23,832 nt of DNA from assembly GCA_003427395.1 (NCBI GenBank), contig BFEA01000197.1, positions 2,312,977 through 2,336,808 of the forward strand, in the 5' to 3' direction. The position numbers and the translations under genes are program-made. This document shows, in pieces, positions 1 to 8,965 of this stretch (positions are counted from its first letter, which is position 1; each line of letters starts with the position of its first letter). The stretch comes from Chara braunii (taxonomy: Eukaryota > Streptophyta > Charophyceae > Charales > Characeae). Under the pieces are notes generated by a model. It was not told the DNA's origin. It was given only the letters and a program-made list of their open reading frames with translations, and did not search any database.

Positions 1-2
1 TG

Positions 3-218
3 CGAGCTTCCATCATCAGAGACGACATCGAGGAGATGGGGGTGTGTTTTCTCCACGCCCTCCCGCCACATGACGCTTCATCGACGGACTCACATTCGGA
101 TCCACGCATCACCGAACTTCTCGACGCCTACAAGTCAGTACCCCAAGCTACCGTTAAACATATGGAGGATAAACCCCATATCATCACTTACTCTAATCCT
201 CTTCAAAATAAGTCTTAA
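3..218 (+). pseudogene. Ty3/gypsy pol remnant, protease-RT linker, cut by window edge
   Basis: The frame is open from the first bases of the window, so the 5' part lies outside. It encodes about 71 residues ending in a stop at 216-218. The segment reading ITELLDAYKSV resembles the acidic linker just before the reverse transcriptase of gypsy pol proteins, where a similar LLDEY-x-VF motif precedes the RT fingers. The RT itself does not follow: downstream sequence is AT-rich and non-coding, so the element is truncated or interrupted here. It lies on the opposite strand from the gypsy copy at 19.3-23.3 kb and differs in sequence, so it is a separate element. The assignment rests on short motif resemblance. 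The alternative is an unrelated short open frame. Confidence 0.5.
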
Positions 219-239
219 CCCTTTTCTGGCCCGCACAAA

Positions 240-950
240 AAATTAGTAAATTTTTTTGCAGCATCTCCCCTAGATAGGATGGATTGCCAAAAGTTTTACG
301 AAAATTTCAGCAGTACTTCCCCTAGAGAAAGTGACTTTTTGAAAATGATACGAGATAAATAATGAGATATAAAATAAAACTTTCACTTCACAAAGTCAAA
401 TTTTGTTTAACTTCATGAATTAGTAAAATTTTGGTAACACTTCATCTAGAAAAATAGGCTCCCAAGATTTGTGCTAAGTCAGATAAAAGCTTAAGACAAA
501 ACTTTGATTCTGCAAGGACAAAATTTGACCTAATCCTTGGATTTGAAGAATTTTCGACATCTCTTCCCTTAGTGAAAGTAACTTTTCAAAATTTATATAA
601 GTTCAGGTTAAAAAAAATGAAAGATAAATTATACTTTAGACTAACTTCTGACTTTCACTTGAAAATTAGACAAAAAGTTGATCTTCAAGGCATAAACCTT
701 ATGATTGACACTAAGCGTGACTTTCAGTGGGTCAGGTCTATGTTCATCCCAAGCCACCAAAGACTACTCTCTTATCATTCCAGTGCATGACGAGCATCTA
801 AAGCAACTATCTATCGAAAAACAAACTTAAACCAACCCACAAGCAGACGCATATAACCAAGATAAGTACTCTCACAAAATCTCAGGGTTGTTTTCACATA
901 AGTACTGGTCCTTCAGATAGTTAACTCTTTTATCTCAAGCTTATATTCAA
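240..950. other. AT-rich intergenic DNA with degenerate short repeats
   Basis: No coding sequence is supported. A loose motif built on an AATT/AAATT stretch followed by TTCCCCTAG or a variant recurs near 241-282, 297-340, 417-460 and 545-590, with GAAAGT(G/A)ACTTTT following two of the copies. The copies are too diverged for a confident unit length. The 72-residue frame at 572-790 is lysine and aromatic rich, as expected from AT-rich DNA, and I do not consider it a gene. Confidence 0.5.
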
Positions 951-956
951 CATAGA

Positions 957-1780
957 GTTAGGTCATTTATCTTAGAAACAATGTCTAACCTTCTTCCTCA
1001 ATTATACACGAACATGTTACACACCTACTTCTCTCTTCTTTAGGAACACGACTATGTCATTTATCTTAGAGACAATATCTTGTCAGCCTTGAACTATTTA
1101 ATAGACACATTTTAATATATATTTTTTTTCCTTTGCACTTTGTATTTGAACTTTTAAAGTGAGCGTATAACTTAGTCATTCATCGTCGAAAGAATGCTCA
1201 GCCCACCTAAGTTACCTTCAATTATATTTTAATTGATACTATCTTATTAGTGATAAAGTTATATGCACACCATTTATCTTAGAAACAATATGTGGTTGAG
1301 CCTGTTCATATAAATATATATATAATATAGTAATATATAAAAATCAATTTATTTTGTTCACATAAGGTGCATGGCTTCAAACTAAGTCAATCACCTTAGA
1401 AATATTACTTAGCCAATCAACCTGAATTTCCCTTAGAAAAAAACATGCAAAAAGTTGAGTCAATCATCTTATAAACATTACTCAACTCTCACCTTCATAA
1501 CCAAAAAAACAGTGTCCAAAATCCGTTTGGAAACCACCCATAAATAAACAAGCGGTCAGGTCAATCATCTTAAAAACATTGTTTAACTTGATAATCCATT
1601 CATTCAAAACCCCAAGGAAACAATAGTCAGACCATTCATCTTAGAAACAATGTCCGACTGTGGAAAAAACTAGCCAAGAAACACAACAACAAGCCATTCG
1701 TTCTTAGAAACAATACATGGGCCTTTAGAAAACAAAACAAGATATAGCGACCGGATCATTCATCTTAGAAACAATGTCTA
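957..1780 (+). repeat. Array of about ten hairpin repeats with conserved 19-nt loop
   Basis: A motif near CATTCATCTTAGAAACAAT starts close to 964, 1058, 1177, 1271, 1388, 1461, 1562, 1633, 1694 and 1757, at irregular spacings of roughly 60-120 nt. It is 19 nt long in nine copies and 20 nt in the copy at 1694. Many copies are flanked by inverted arms that differ in sequence: GTTAGGT/GTCTAAC (957-963 with 983-989, two G-T pairs), CTAAGT/ACTTAG (1382-1387 with 1407-1412), AGTTGAGT/ACTCAACT (1453-1460 with 1480-1487) and AGTCAGAC/GTCCGACT (1625-1632 with 1652-1659, one mismatch). Copies at 1057, 1176 and 1560 pair imperfectly, and those near 1270, 1694 and 1756 weakly. No reading frame runs through the array. 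I do not recognise the family. A structured RNA or a hairpin-borne DNA repeat is possible. Confidence 0.75.
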
Positions 1781-2018
1781 ACATTTTGTATGACCCAGTC
1801 AACTGCATGCAAAACCACCTTCCTCCCACCTTCCTCCCAATTTATTCCCCTTAGTTTGACTTCAAACCATATGTAAATTTCTTAAATTAGATTCATGCAT
1901 GCATTTCATTTACTGAATCTGATTGAGTCACAAAAAAAAATGAAAATTGTAGGGGCACATGCATATATGGCATTCATAATAAAGAAATGTAATAATAGGG
2001 GTATAGTGGACATACACA

Positions 2019-2104
2019 TAAGGATATAAATTATACATGAGGGTTCCCTGCCTCCAAAACCTAAGGATATAAATTATACATGAGGGTTCCCTGCCTCCAA
2101 AACC
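2019..2104. repeat. Perfect 43-bp tandem duplication
   Basis: Two identical 43-bp units, 2019-2061 and 2062-2104, run from TAAGGATATAAATT to CCTCCAAAACC. Their complete identity suggests a recent duplication or a replication/assembly slip. Confidence 0.95.
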
Positions 2105-3720
2105 TTGCCTAGATTTCGGCAGAGCGCCCATAATCGATGTGGAAACTCCAATTGAGGCATTAGCAAGGATTACGGGATTTCAATCCTGTCTGCCGCCTTT
2201 CTCTCATAACCGTTTATACTAGTCAGGAATGAAAATGGCAGAGGGAGTGTCATTTAGTCACTCAGATCCAAGAGTGGTGTACTCAAACTCGTATGAGAGG
2301 GACTTAATGTCTTGATGCACCTGAAGGCCCTGCAATGGTGACCAGTCGTTGGGCACAAATGGCCTGGAGAAACAAATCCGTTGTGCCCGCTTAAAGAAGA
2401 ATACCGCCGAGAAGTCTCAAATAACTTGTTCAAATTGAACACAAACCGTGTTAAAATAGAACACAAACCTACTGTAATATATGCCGTAACAGAATATCAA
2501 TTTGACAATAGCGGTAAATTGTTATTTGGGACTAGCAGAGACACCACCTCACCGCACAGCAGAAAAAGAAGACCGGTTGCTGATTGCACTGAAATAACAA
2601 CAATAGTCATCCAAAACATCAATATCTCATCGCCAGCAACCACTTGATATAGTCTCAAATTCCAACCAGTAGTAGCAGTCTATCCAAAACTAGACAATCA
2701 ACAGCAATGCACTACTACCTGCAGCAATGACACCAACAAACCTACGGCAAAAGGCATAGTAGAGCATACCGTGATGCGAGCAACTCAGAAACACACAGCA
2801 AAAAGCAACAACAATCCGCAAATTAACGTCAAGGGATTGTTCACTAACCAGCAGCAGCAGGCAACATAACAATGGTGTAGTGAAAGACTTAGCAATAATG
2901 ACACAACTATAAAATGCACGGCAATGGTATTGCCTCACTGACAGTTCCACAGTCTCATCATCAGCGGGATACAGCAACAGCACCTGACATCATCAGCGGG
3001 ATACAGCAAGCAGGCCAACAACAGCACTAGTGGCTCAGAAGAGCAGCAGAGCTGCCAACCAGACACGACAACGAAACCGTTGAGTTAAGACCCCCAGCGA
3101 ACCAGTGAAGCCTGGATAACAGCTAGAAAGTGTCCCAACATATAGAGCCACAGTGTTTTTCCGATCCATAGCCACAACAACTATTTACCGCATACAACAA
3201 CAGTGCTTTAGTAGCAACAACATTGTAGATCAGTGAAGCAGCAACAACAGTTCCAAAGTCACCGGTGCTGCAGTCACTGCAACATCACTAATGGACTCAG
3301 GAGAGCCGCAATAACCTGAACCAATAACAACCAAAGCATCAAACCGGTGGACTCAAAATAACAATAGTGCAGGACCGCCGCAAAAAAAGAAACAGTGACT
3401 TCCGAATGAGGTAGCAGCGCTGATGAATTCAGTACAACCACAACACTTGAGCAACTTCAATTCAACAGTGGCAGTGTCGATGAAATAGCAGTTGCAACTC
3501 AACAAACCATGTGCAAAAGCTCAACAACTTCCAAACTCTTGATTCCACGACCTATAGAATTAAGAAAGAACTCTCAGCCTGTCAATCCTTCCAACGTCTG
3601 AACAACCACCCATAGAATCAAGGAGCTCTCAATCTTTTAGCAGGTTGAGGCTCGTTCGTTAATGGAATTAACCAGACAAATCACTCCACCAACTAAGAAC
3701 TGTCAAGCACTACTACCCAC
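2105..3720. other. Gene-free stretch rich in CAA/CAG/AAC triplets
   Basis: No credible coding region is visible. The plus strand is enriched in CAA, CAG and ACA triplets, especially 2690-3500. A 22-bp direct repeat starting CATCATCAGCGGGATACAG begins at 2956 and 2988. A partial repeat (ATAGAAT-AAG followed by CTCTCA) recurs near 3556 and 3613. The 88- and 97-residue frames on opposite strands at 2381-2647 and 2690-2983 are by-products of low complexity. Confidence 0.5.
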
Positions 3721-3870
3721 AACAGTCAGGTAAGCCGCCGTTGTGCCCGGTATAGGGCAAAACGAAGCTGACTCCCCTGTCCAAATTTTGAAGACCACCA
3801 TGATGTACATGCAATCGCAGAAGAAGCGAGTACTATCAGGAAGGCGACCCTTAGGACAAACACTACATAT

Positions 3871-4165
3871 ATGCCAGACAAACTGAGTCTTTCACTAGAA
3901 AAAAAAATGGCCAGGTGCATTGGCCCAATGAAAGCGATCATCACGACGAGCAAGGTCGGGATAAAGACTGCACCCAGGAGCATAATTGTGAGTCCGATGA
4001 GCAGCACGGCCTCCAGACCCAGGATGACGATAGTGATGACCATCAGGAAAAAGACGATATCATCGACGAGCAAGATTTGCACCTACACGAAGTGACGATC
4101 ATCGTTGGGATGGGGACCACGACGAGCAACAACTCGATGAGGATCGCGACGGTGAGTTAAAACCC
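3871..4165 (+). repeat. GAC/GAT-rich low-complexity repeat
   Basis: The sequence is a degenerate run of GAC, GAT, GAG and CAG/CAA triplets with recurring GACGAGCA motifs near 3945 and 4063 and a related form near 4117. One frame (3915-4160, 81 codons) reads as an Asp/Glu/His/Gln-rich peptide and the antisense frame reads as a hydrophobic peptide. Both are what such a repeat gives by default. The same motif family recurs at 5650-7400 and 7910-8050. Confidence 0.45.
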
Positions 4166-4240
4166 CGTCCCCTTGGGCTATGCTCCACCAATCACCAAAT
4201 GTGAAAAATGAGAATGAATCTCACGTCAAAACTTACGAAG

Positions 4241-4308
4241 GTATGTCCGCTCTCCTTCATGCATGTAGCCTAGTTCCTTGCCTACATACATTCTCTCTCT
4301 TCCTCTAG
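4241..4308 (+). other. Intron-like segment, weak
   Basis: A GAAG|GTATGT donor at 4241 and a pyrimidine-rich tract ending CTCTAG at 4308 define a possible 68-nt intron. An 83-nt open segment (4309-4391) follows, ending at a second donor-like GTAAGT at 4392. No protein homology supports an exon on either side, so this is only a splice-like pattern. Confidence 0.15.
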
Positions 4309-4536
4309 GTTGTATATCTATCAGGATCACCACTCGACTCGGGTGTACCCCAACTATGCTCGCGAATTCAAACGGCTTTGACTCTCGCCAAGTAAGTACC
4401 TTATTGCTTGAAACCTTGCTTCCTCCGCGCACACCCGTTATATCACGTTCATCTCTCGCAAGTAGAAGATCCCGCATCAAAGTTCGCTCGACACTCTCGC
4501 CTCCTAACTCTTCCTTACCATCACCTTCTTTACGCC

Positions 4537-4560
4537 TTTTTTTTTTTTTTTTTTTTTTTN
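4537..4560. other. Poly(T) run ending in an unresolved base
   Basis: Twenty-three consecutive T are followed by an N at 4560. This is an assembly uncertainty at a homopolymer. An A-run follows at about 4591-4607, which suggests several retroposon tails meet here. Confidence 0.9.
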
Positions 4561-4655
4561 TCTAGCTGCAATTGCCGGTTGTTTGGTTATAAAAAAAAAA
4601 AAAAAAAGCCTGCATGTCAGATCCATTCTGTTGCATGTCAGAAAAAAGTATGCTC

Positions 4656-5185
4656 TTTTTTTTTTCTTTTTTTTTTTCGGGGACAATTTGCTCCAATCTA
4701 TTCGTGGGGAGCAGCACGTGCTGGAAACCGGGTCCAGCGTCCCACATGAATTATTACACAACATATGAGGTGCCGGGGCCATTACCCAGCTTCGGCTAAG
4801 AATCTTTTTTTGATGAAGAACTAAAAAATTGAATACTATGGGCTTCGGCTAAGGATCTTTTTTTTATGAAGAACTAAAAAATTGAATACTATGCTATATC
4901 AGCCGTTCCAGCTTCCTAAACATAGAGCAACTCCTAGCCCTCCCTATACTAGGACATTACTACTCAAAGACAGTACTGACCAGACCAACATCATTCATAG
5001 CTGACCTCTTCTCACCAGCAAGACTATCCCCGACCCCATAGGGTGTCAAGGCGGTCCCCCACAATTCGCCACTGGCTTACCTTCCTCCCTCGGCAAACCC
5101 CAGATCTCTCTACAAGGCCTCTCACTCCTGTCGTTGCAGGTTACAGGGTAACACCCCAACTCCGGCCAGCGTCGTTCTGGCATCG
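4656..5185 (-). mobile_element. Retroposon family A, copy 1
   Basis: Read on the minus strand, a unit containing CCTGTAACC (5139-5147) with flanking GACGCTGG and AGAGATCT-like words is followed by a spacer. A tail follows, containing GGGTAATGGCCCCGG (about 4772-4786), a folded core (about 4684-4743) and a poly(A) tract with one G (T-run at 4656-4677 on the plus strand). The core holds GCTGGA/TCCAGC and GCTCC/GGAGC stems. The same order of parts is seen at 10145-11000 and 13605-14744. The 5' limit is a guess, and no target-site duplication was found. The tandem duplication at 4790-4894 overlaps its linker. Confidence 0.6.
4790..4894. repeat. Near-perfect 53-bp tandem duplication
   Basis: Two units starting CTTCGGCTAAG at 4790 and 4843 differ at only a few positions (AAT versus GAT, and at the end of the T-run). 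The duplication overlaps the 5' edge of the folded tail of retroposon A copy 1. Confidence 0.85.
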
Positions 5186-5640
5186 GCAAACAGAGGGCAC
5201 AAAACAGAGCAACGCTGCCGATGTCAGTCCAGGTACAACCATCTCTGAAATCGAATATCCTAATAAAGAAGAAGACCGGATGCTGCTCTAGCTTTCAGAA
5301 CCCCGGAAGGCGACCACCCCGGCCGCAGACAAGGGCAAACCATAAATCTGCCCCACCCCCGACAGGGCAGCCACCTCCCACCTTGCAGCGCCCTTGTAAA
5401 GTAAGGCTCCCCAATACCAACCCCCACCCTTTCCCCAAAAATCCCAACCGTGACCACAGAAGCCCTATCCCGACTGAAGCACACCCATCAGATGAAGCGG
5501 CCAATGAACCTGGAGAAAAATCTCAGGACAGTGTATAGTTGAGTAAGATTTTGTGATGGAGATCCCAGGATGGAAGCACTCAAGAGAGTGAACATGAAAA
5601 AAGGAAAATCATGATGAAAGTGTCGGAAAAGAAAATACTA
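5186..5640. other. No gene seen; C-rich stretch
   Basis: The plus strand is C-rich at 5310-5480. The overlapping frames on both strands (105, 74 and 69 codons) are Pro/Arg- or Gly-rich and look compositional. Nothing recognisable was found. Confidence 0.4.
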
Positions 5641-5648
5641 ATTGCTCA

Positions 5649-6183
5649 CGAGAACAGTACCCTAAGACAAAGGGTTATCAGGAGAGTATTGGCGAGCGAA
5701 CTCACCTACAGATGGTATCAGTAATGACCCCCAAGTGAGAGATTGGATTAATGATGATTTTTATAAGGATGATAGTAATGATGATGATAATGATATCAAT
5801 GATACTGCGACAGATGGTGGTAATGACGATGATGGTATTGATGACTTGTGATTGGATGGGTAACCGAGAACAGTACGGTAACCCTAAGACTGAAGAGTTT
5901 AAGGATGATATTGGCGAGGAGGCTCGCCTGCAGATGATATCAGTGACATCCCACTAATGAGGATTGCAGTTAAGGGAAATTTTTTGTGAGGATGATGGTG
6001 ATGAGAATGATAATGATGATGATGGTGATGCTACAAATGGTGATAATGACGAGCAACACTGCGATGATGACACTGGTAATGACAAAGTCCACACAGAGAT
6101 GTAATGATGATTAGAATGACGAGCAATTACCAATACTTGGATGACAAGCACAACTACAACCTCCTGAAAATAACGACATGTGC
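5649..6183 (+). repeat. Degenerate GAT-rich repeat with a ~216-bp duplication
   Basis: The region is dominated by ATGATGAT-type triplets. Two longer related units begin with CGAGAACAGTAC at 5649 and 5865. Each continues through CCCTAAGAC, TATTGGCGAG, CACCTACAGATG or CGCCTGCAGATG, and GATATCAGTGAC or a variant. The period is 216 bp. The repeat continues on the far side of the inserted element at 6192-7052. Confidence 0.65.
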
Positions 6184-6191
6184 TTTGATAG
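6184..6191. repeat. Left 8-bp target-site duplication (TTTGATAG)
   Basis: TTTGATAG at 6184-6191 is repeated exactly at 7053-7060, directly abutting both ends of the terminal inverted repeats at 6192 and 7052. Confidence 0.85.
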
Positions 6192-7052
6192 CAGAGGTCG
6201 CCAACTGATGGCCGTGACCCGACCCGACCGTACCCAGCCGTAACCGACCGTTGGGTTGGGTGCGGGTGTGGCAGAAAGGGTGTGGGCTGGTTTGGCTGGG
6301 CGTGAAAATGTGTTGGGTGGAATTGGGTGGGTTGGGAAAGTTTCCGGGGGGTATGGCTGGGTGTTGGAAAAGTGTGTGGGCGGGTACGGCCGGGTAGAGG
6401 TTTCGCCCGGGTGACCCGAAGTCTGTAGGCCTGTATACTAGGCTAGTATAGGACATATAGGTTGTATTAGGGTCATGCGGCATTATGTATTTGGCCTGCA
6501 CCCTATATTTTTTATCCCCAGCCTTCCCAGGTATTGGGGCCTGGTCCTACCAGTAGTAGGAATTAGGCCTGGTTGTTTTCTTTTTCTGCTACTCTCGAAA
6601 TGTGCAAAATAGGCGTGGCCTAGCAACGGGCCTCGCTCCAGTAGTCTCCAAATGTGCTCAATGAGACTGAATCGCCCGCTAGAACATGGATAGATACATT
6701 GCCATATTTTTTGTCCGTTGTGTATGTGGAGAGTAAGAAGGGCATATTGGGTGGTAAACTTTGGGCATGGGTACGGCCGGGCACGGGTGGATGAAAATTG
6801 CTCGTGGGTGCGGACGGATGCGGGTGGATTAAATCTAGGGGTGGGTGTGGCTGGGTAGGGGTAAGGGTTCCACGGCAGATTCTGGGTGGGCTGGGTACGG
6901 GTACGAAAATGTTTCATTAGCTTGGGTGGGCAGGGTCAGGGTAAAATAATTTTTTTGTACATGGGTGGCACTGGGTGCGGGTAGATATGACATATCAAGG
7001 CTTGGACTGGGTCGGATGTGGGTGGGATAAAACACTGGTTTGGCGACCTCTG
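6192..7052. mobile_element. Non-autonomous hAT-like DNA element
   Basis: The 861-bp element begins with CAGAGGTCGCCAA (6192-6204) and ends with its exact reverse complement (7040-7052), giving a 13-bp terminal inverted repeat. It is flanked by the 8-bp duplication TTTGATAG. An 8-bp target duplication and a CAGRGGT-type terminus are hallmarks of the hAT superfamily. No transposase is recognisable. The two arms (about 6245-6415 and 6740-7030) are made of degenerate GGGT(G/A)CGGGTG-like words, G-rich on the same strand. The middle (about 6420-6740) is less repetitive. It sits inside the GAT-rich repeat, so it is the younger insertion. The 115- and 144-codon minus-strand frames inside it are Pro/Thr-rich reflections of the G-rich arms. 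Confidence 0.85.
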
Positions 7053-7420
7053 TTTGATAGTGACCTAATGGTGATGAAAAACGACTAGTCACACCCTTTC
7101 CTCAAGTGATGATAACAGATAATATCCTAACGATGACGACTAACGTCATGATGATGCTAGCAAACCTTGATGATGATGATGATGAGCATCAACTTGATAA
7201 CGAACAGCGCCCCTGAAAGTCTCGTTTTGATGGCGATAACTGTACCTTGATTGTACTTGATGGCACGTCCAAGACAGACAACACCCTAATGTCGAACAAT
7301 ACCCCTGATAGGAAGCAATGGGGCGATGTCGAATTGCGACCTGGTAGTGATGGTGATGGCAAGGGTGATGGCGAGCAGTACCGCAATGGCAGGCCGTTAC
7401 TGAAATCACTCACACTTCAG
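7053..7420 (+). repeat. Continuation of GAT-rich repeat, with right target-site duplication
   Basis: The stretch begins with the right target-site duplication (7053-7060). ATGATGATGATGATGAG-type repeats (about 7150-7190) and a CGAGCAGTACCG unit (about 7372) match the repeat on the left of the hAT-like element. Frames on both strands here are compositional. Confidence 0.55.
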
Positions 7421-7690
7421 TGTACCTAGGGCTAACTCCACTGTGCTCCACAGACATCGACATAGCCAATGCCTCTTAGGCCAAATGCCACGTGCAGCAA
7501 CGCAGCGGCAATGGAGTGAAACGTGGAACTCCCAGAAACTGAACGCCACCGGGAGTCAGACCATCTGCCACATCAGCTTGTGACATGGTGTGGTCAAGCG
7601 CCTGCGGTCTCCTGCGCGTGCGCTAAGCACCAGGGCTTCAAAAAGAAAGGCCACCATCGCCGCCGCGCGCCGTCTCCATGAGTACGTAGT
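7421..7690. other. No gene seen
   Basis: The sequence is mixed in composition, with GCCACGTG at about 7488 and GCCACATCAGC at about 7568. Similar GCCACATCA words form the minisatellite at 18577-18775. Nothing else is recognisable. Confidence 0.3.
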
Positions 7691-7694
7691 GTCG

Positions 7695-7808
7695 GGCGGG
7701 GCGCAGCGCTCCCGGCCGACCCCCCCCCCCCCCCCCCCCCGCCGCCGGTTGGGGGGGGGGGGGGGGGGGGGGGGGCCCCCCCCCCCCCGGGCAGCGCTGC
7801 GCCCCGCC
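7695..7808. repeat. Inverted repeat enclosing poly(C)-poly(G)-poly(C) tracts
   Basis: GGCGGGGCGCAGCGCT (7695-7710) is the exact reverse complement of AGCGCTGCGCCCCGCC (7793-7808). Between them are about 21 C, a GCCGCCGGTT spacer, about 30 G and about 14 C. The arm sequence CGGGGCGCAGCGCTCCCG recurs on the minus strand near 12284-12303, where no long homopolymers are present. Homopolymer lengths may be unreliable in assembly. Pro/Gly-rich frames across this segment are artefacts. Confidence 0.8.
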
Positions 7809-7904
7809 AGTCCAGCCGCCTCTCACTGTCTTCCTCCATCGACACCCCAGTGCTTGTGATGTATTCGGACCTCGCTCAAGAACGGAAGAGAGATTGCTAG
7901 CAAG

Positions 7905-8620
7905 GCTGACACAACGAGCAAAATGAAGGCTGCCAGCGGGACGAGCAGTTACGAGCAGGATGAGGATCGTGTCAATGAAGATGGCACAGTAATAAAAAAG
8001 AAAGGTGATGACCACCCCGACAACGATTCGAAGTGCGTGGTTATTGATCACGCTCCAATACTCACCAAGAATGAATCCTTCGCTAAAACATAGGAAAATG
8101 CATGTTGGATTCTGCTCCCTTTCTCCCCTTGTCCAACTCAAACGTCTGCCGTGACGAATCCTCACCTTATCCTCAAAATCTAACCCTCGTATCCCCGGGA
8201 TTCAAAACCCGAAAAACGGCTCTTTTTTCATCCTAATCTATCAAGGAACAAGGGAGATACACAACCTTTTCCCTCGTTACTTTGATCAGTCAGCCTCTCC
8301 TTCAACCTTCTTCCTCCACGCTTTCCTGTAGACCTCCTCATAGCTCACACACTACACGATCCCACAACGTCCTCACTGTGATGCACTCTACATTGAAACG
8401 AAAGAGTAAGCCGCCTCCCAACTTTATGTGTGTTACCTCACGCAGGGATCATGCAAATCCACTCGGTATCATTCCAATTTTAACGGATGTCCCTAAGGAC
8501 CAGGCAGGTCTACGGTCTGAATATATCATCACCGAACGCCGGTCCCGAGTAATTCAGAATCGTAGTACGTCACTCATCTAGGGCTGGCGGAGGCGCCACT
8601 CATTTGAGGGTGAAGAGGTA
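7905..8620. other. No recognisable gene; includes a 99-codon frame of unknown status
   Basis: From 7910 to 8050 the GACGAGCA/GATGAGGAT repeat family recurs. A frame at 8282-8581 encodes 99 residues rich in Ser, Pro and Arg with no domain I recognise. It lies in unbroken but compositionally ordinary DNA and ends at a TAG. I treat it as an unlikely gene because there is no homology, start context or neighbouring exon structure to support it. Confidence 0.2.
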
Positions 8621-8623
8621 CAA

Positions 8624-8648
8624 GGGACGCTGGGCCCGGTTCCCAGCA
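8624..8648 (+). mobile_element. Truncated head of a retroposon core
   Basis: The 25 bases hold the first stem (GCTGGG/CCCAGC) of the retroposon core in its family A form and then break off. A complete family B copy begins 32 bases downstream. Confidence 0.6.
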
Positions 8649-8679
8649 AATTCTGTATCATTATCTTTTCAGCTCAATT

Positions 8680-8822
8680 AAGGGACGCTGGACCCGTTTT
8701 CCAGCAGGTGTAGCTCCCCACCAATAGATTGGAGCCCCCGGGGTCCAGATAGGAGTGGATGCTCTTATCATCACTCCTATCTGTAACCACGAGTGGGATT
8801 CTTTCAAAAAAAAAAAAAAAAA
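8680..8822 (+). mobile_element. Retroposon family B, copy 1
   Basis: The core AAGGGACGCTGGACCCG starts at 8680, with stems GCTGGA/TCCAGC and GCTCC/GGAGC. A third hairpin follows: CAGATAGGAGTG (8746-8757) pairs perfectly with CACTCCTATCTG (8772-8783) around a 14-nt loop containing TGCTCTTATCA. The copy ends in an A-run (8806-8822). The tail-proximal hairpin is also found in the copies at 9363 and 17138 with different stem sequences. The upstream module seen in those copies is missing here. No coding capacity is visible. Confidence 0.7.
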
Positions 8823-8965
8823 CGGAGCTCGAATTCTGGTCCATATTTCAACAATTCATAGGTGTACCAACTGAGCTAGGTCACGGTTCTCTGGTCCCAA
8901 CATCGGTCCCGACACCAGTACCAGACGGGATAGGATTCATAGGTGTACAAACTGGGAAATCGAGC
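8823..8965 (-). mobile_element. tRNA-related SINE-like sequence, degenerate
   Basis: Read on the minus strand, TAGCTCAGTTGG (plus 8867-8878) matches the D-arm/box A of a tRNA. TTCGAGCTC (plus 8825-8833) lies about 34 nt downstream, close to box B, and a T-run follows where the neighbouring A-tract is read in reverse. The D stem is not closed (GCTC is followed by ACACC), so this is not a functional tRNA. A second copy of the CAGTTKGTACACCTATGAAT segment lies at about 8936-8957, suggesting a dimer. A relative lacking box B lies near 12200-12231. Confidence 0.45.

Noticed and set aside
957-1780. CRISPR-like array
   Set aside because: Spacing is irregular (about 60-120 nt), the repeats are degenerate, there are no cas genes, and the window is eukaryotic.
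3726-4082. 118-codon minus-strand hydrophobic frame resembling a membrane protein
   Set aside because: It is the antisense reading of a GAC/GAT-rich repeat, which automatically gives Ile/Val/Leu-rich peptides.
6154-6917. Two long minus-strand frames as a transposase
   Set aside because: They are Pro/Thr/His-rich translations of the G-rich arms of the hAT-like element, without hAT dimerisation or catalytic motifs.
7590-8165. Overlapping frames on both strands with poly-Pro and poly-Gly
   Set aside because: They translate the poly(C)/poly(G) tracts. Their composition explains them and no domain is present.
8825-8890. Functional tRNA gene
   Set aside because: The D stem is not closed, no proper acceptor or anticodon stem forms, and box B is imperfect.
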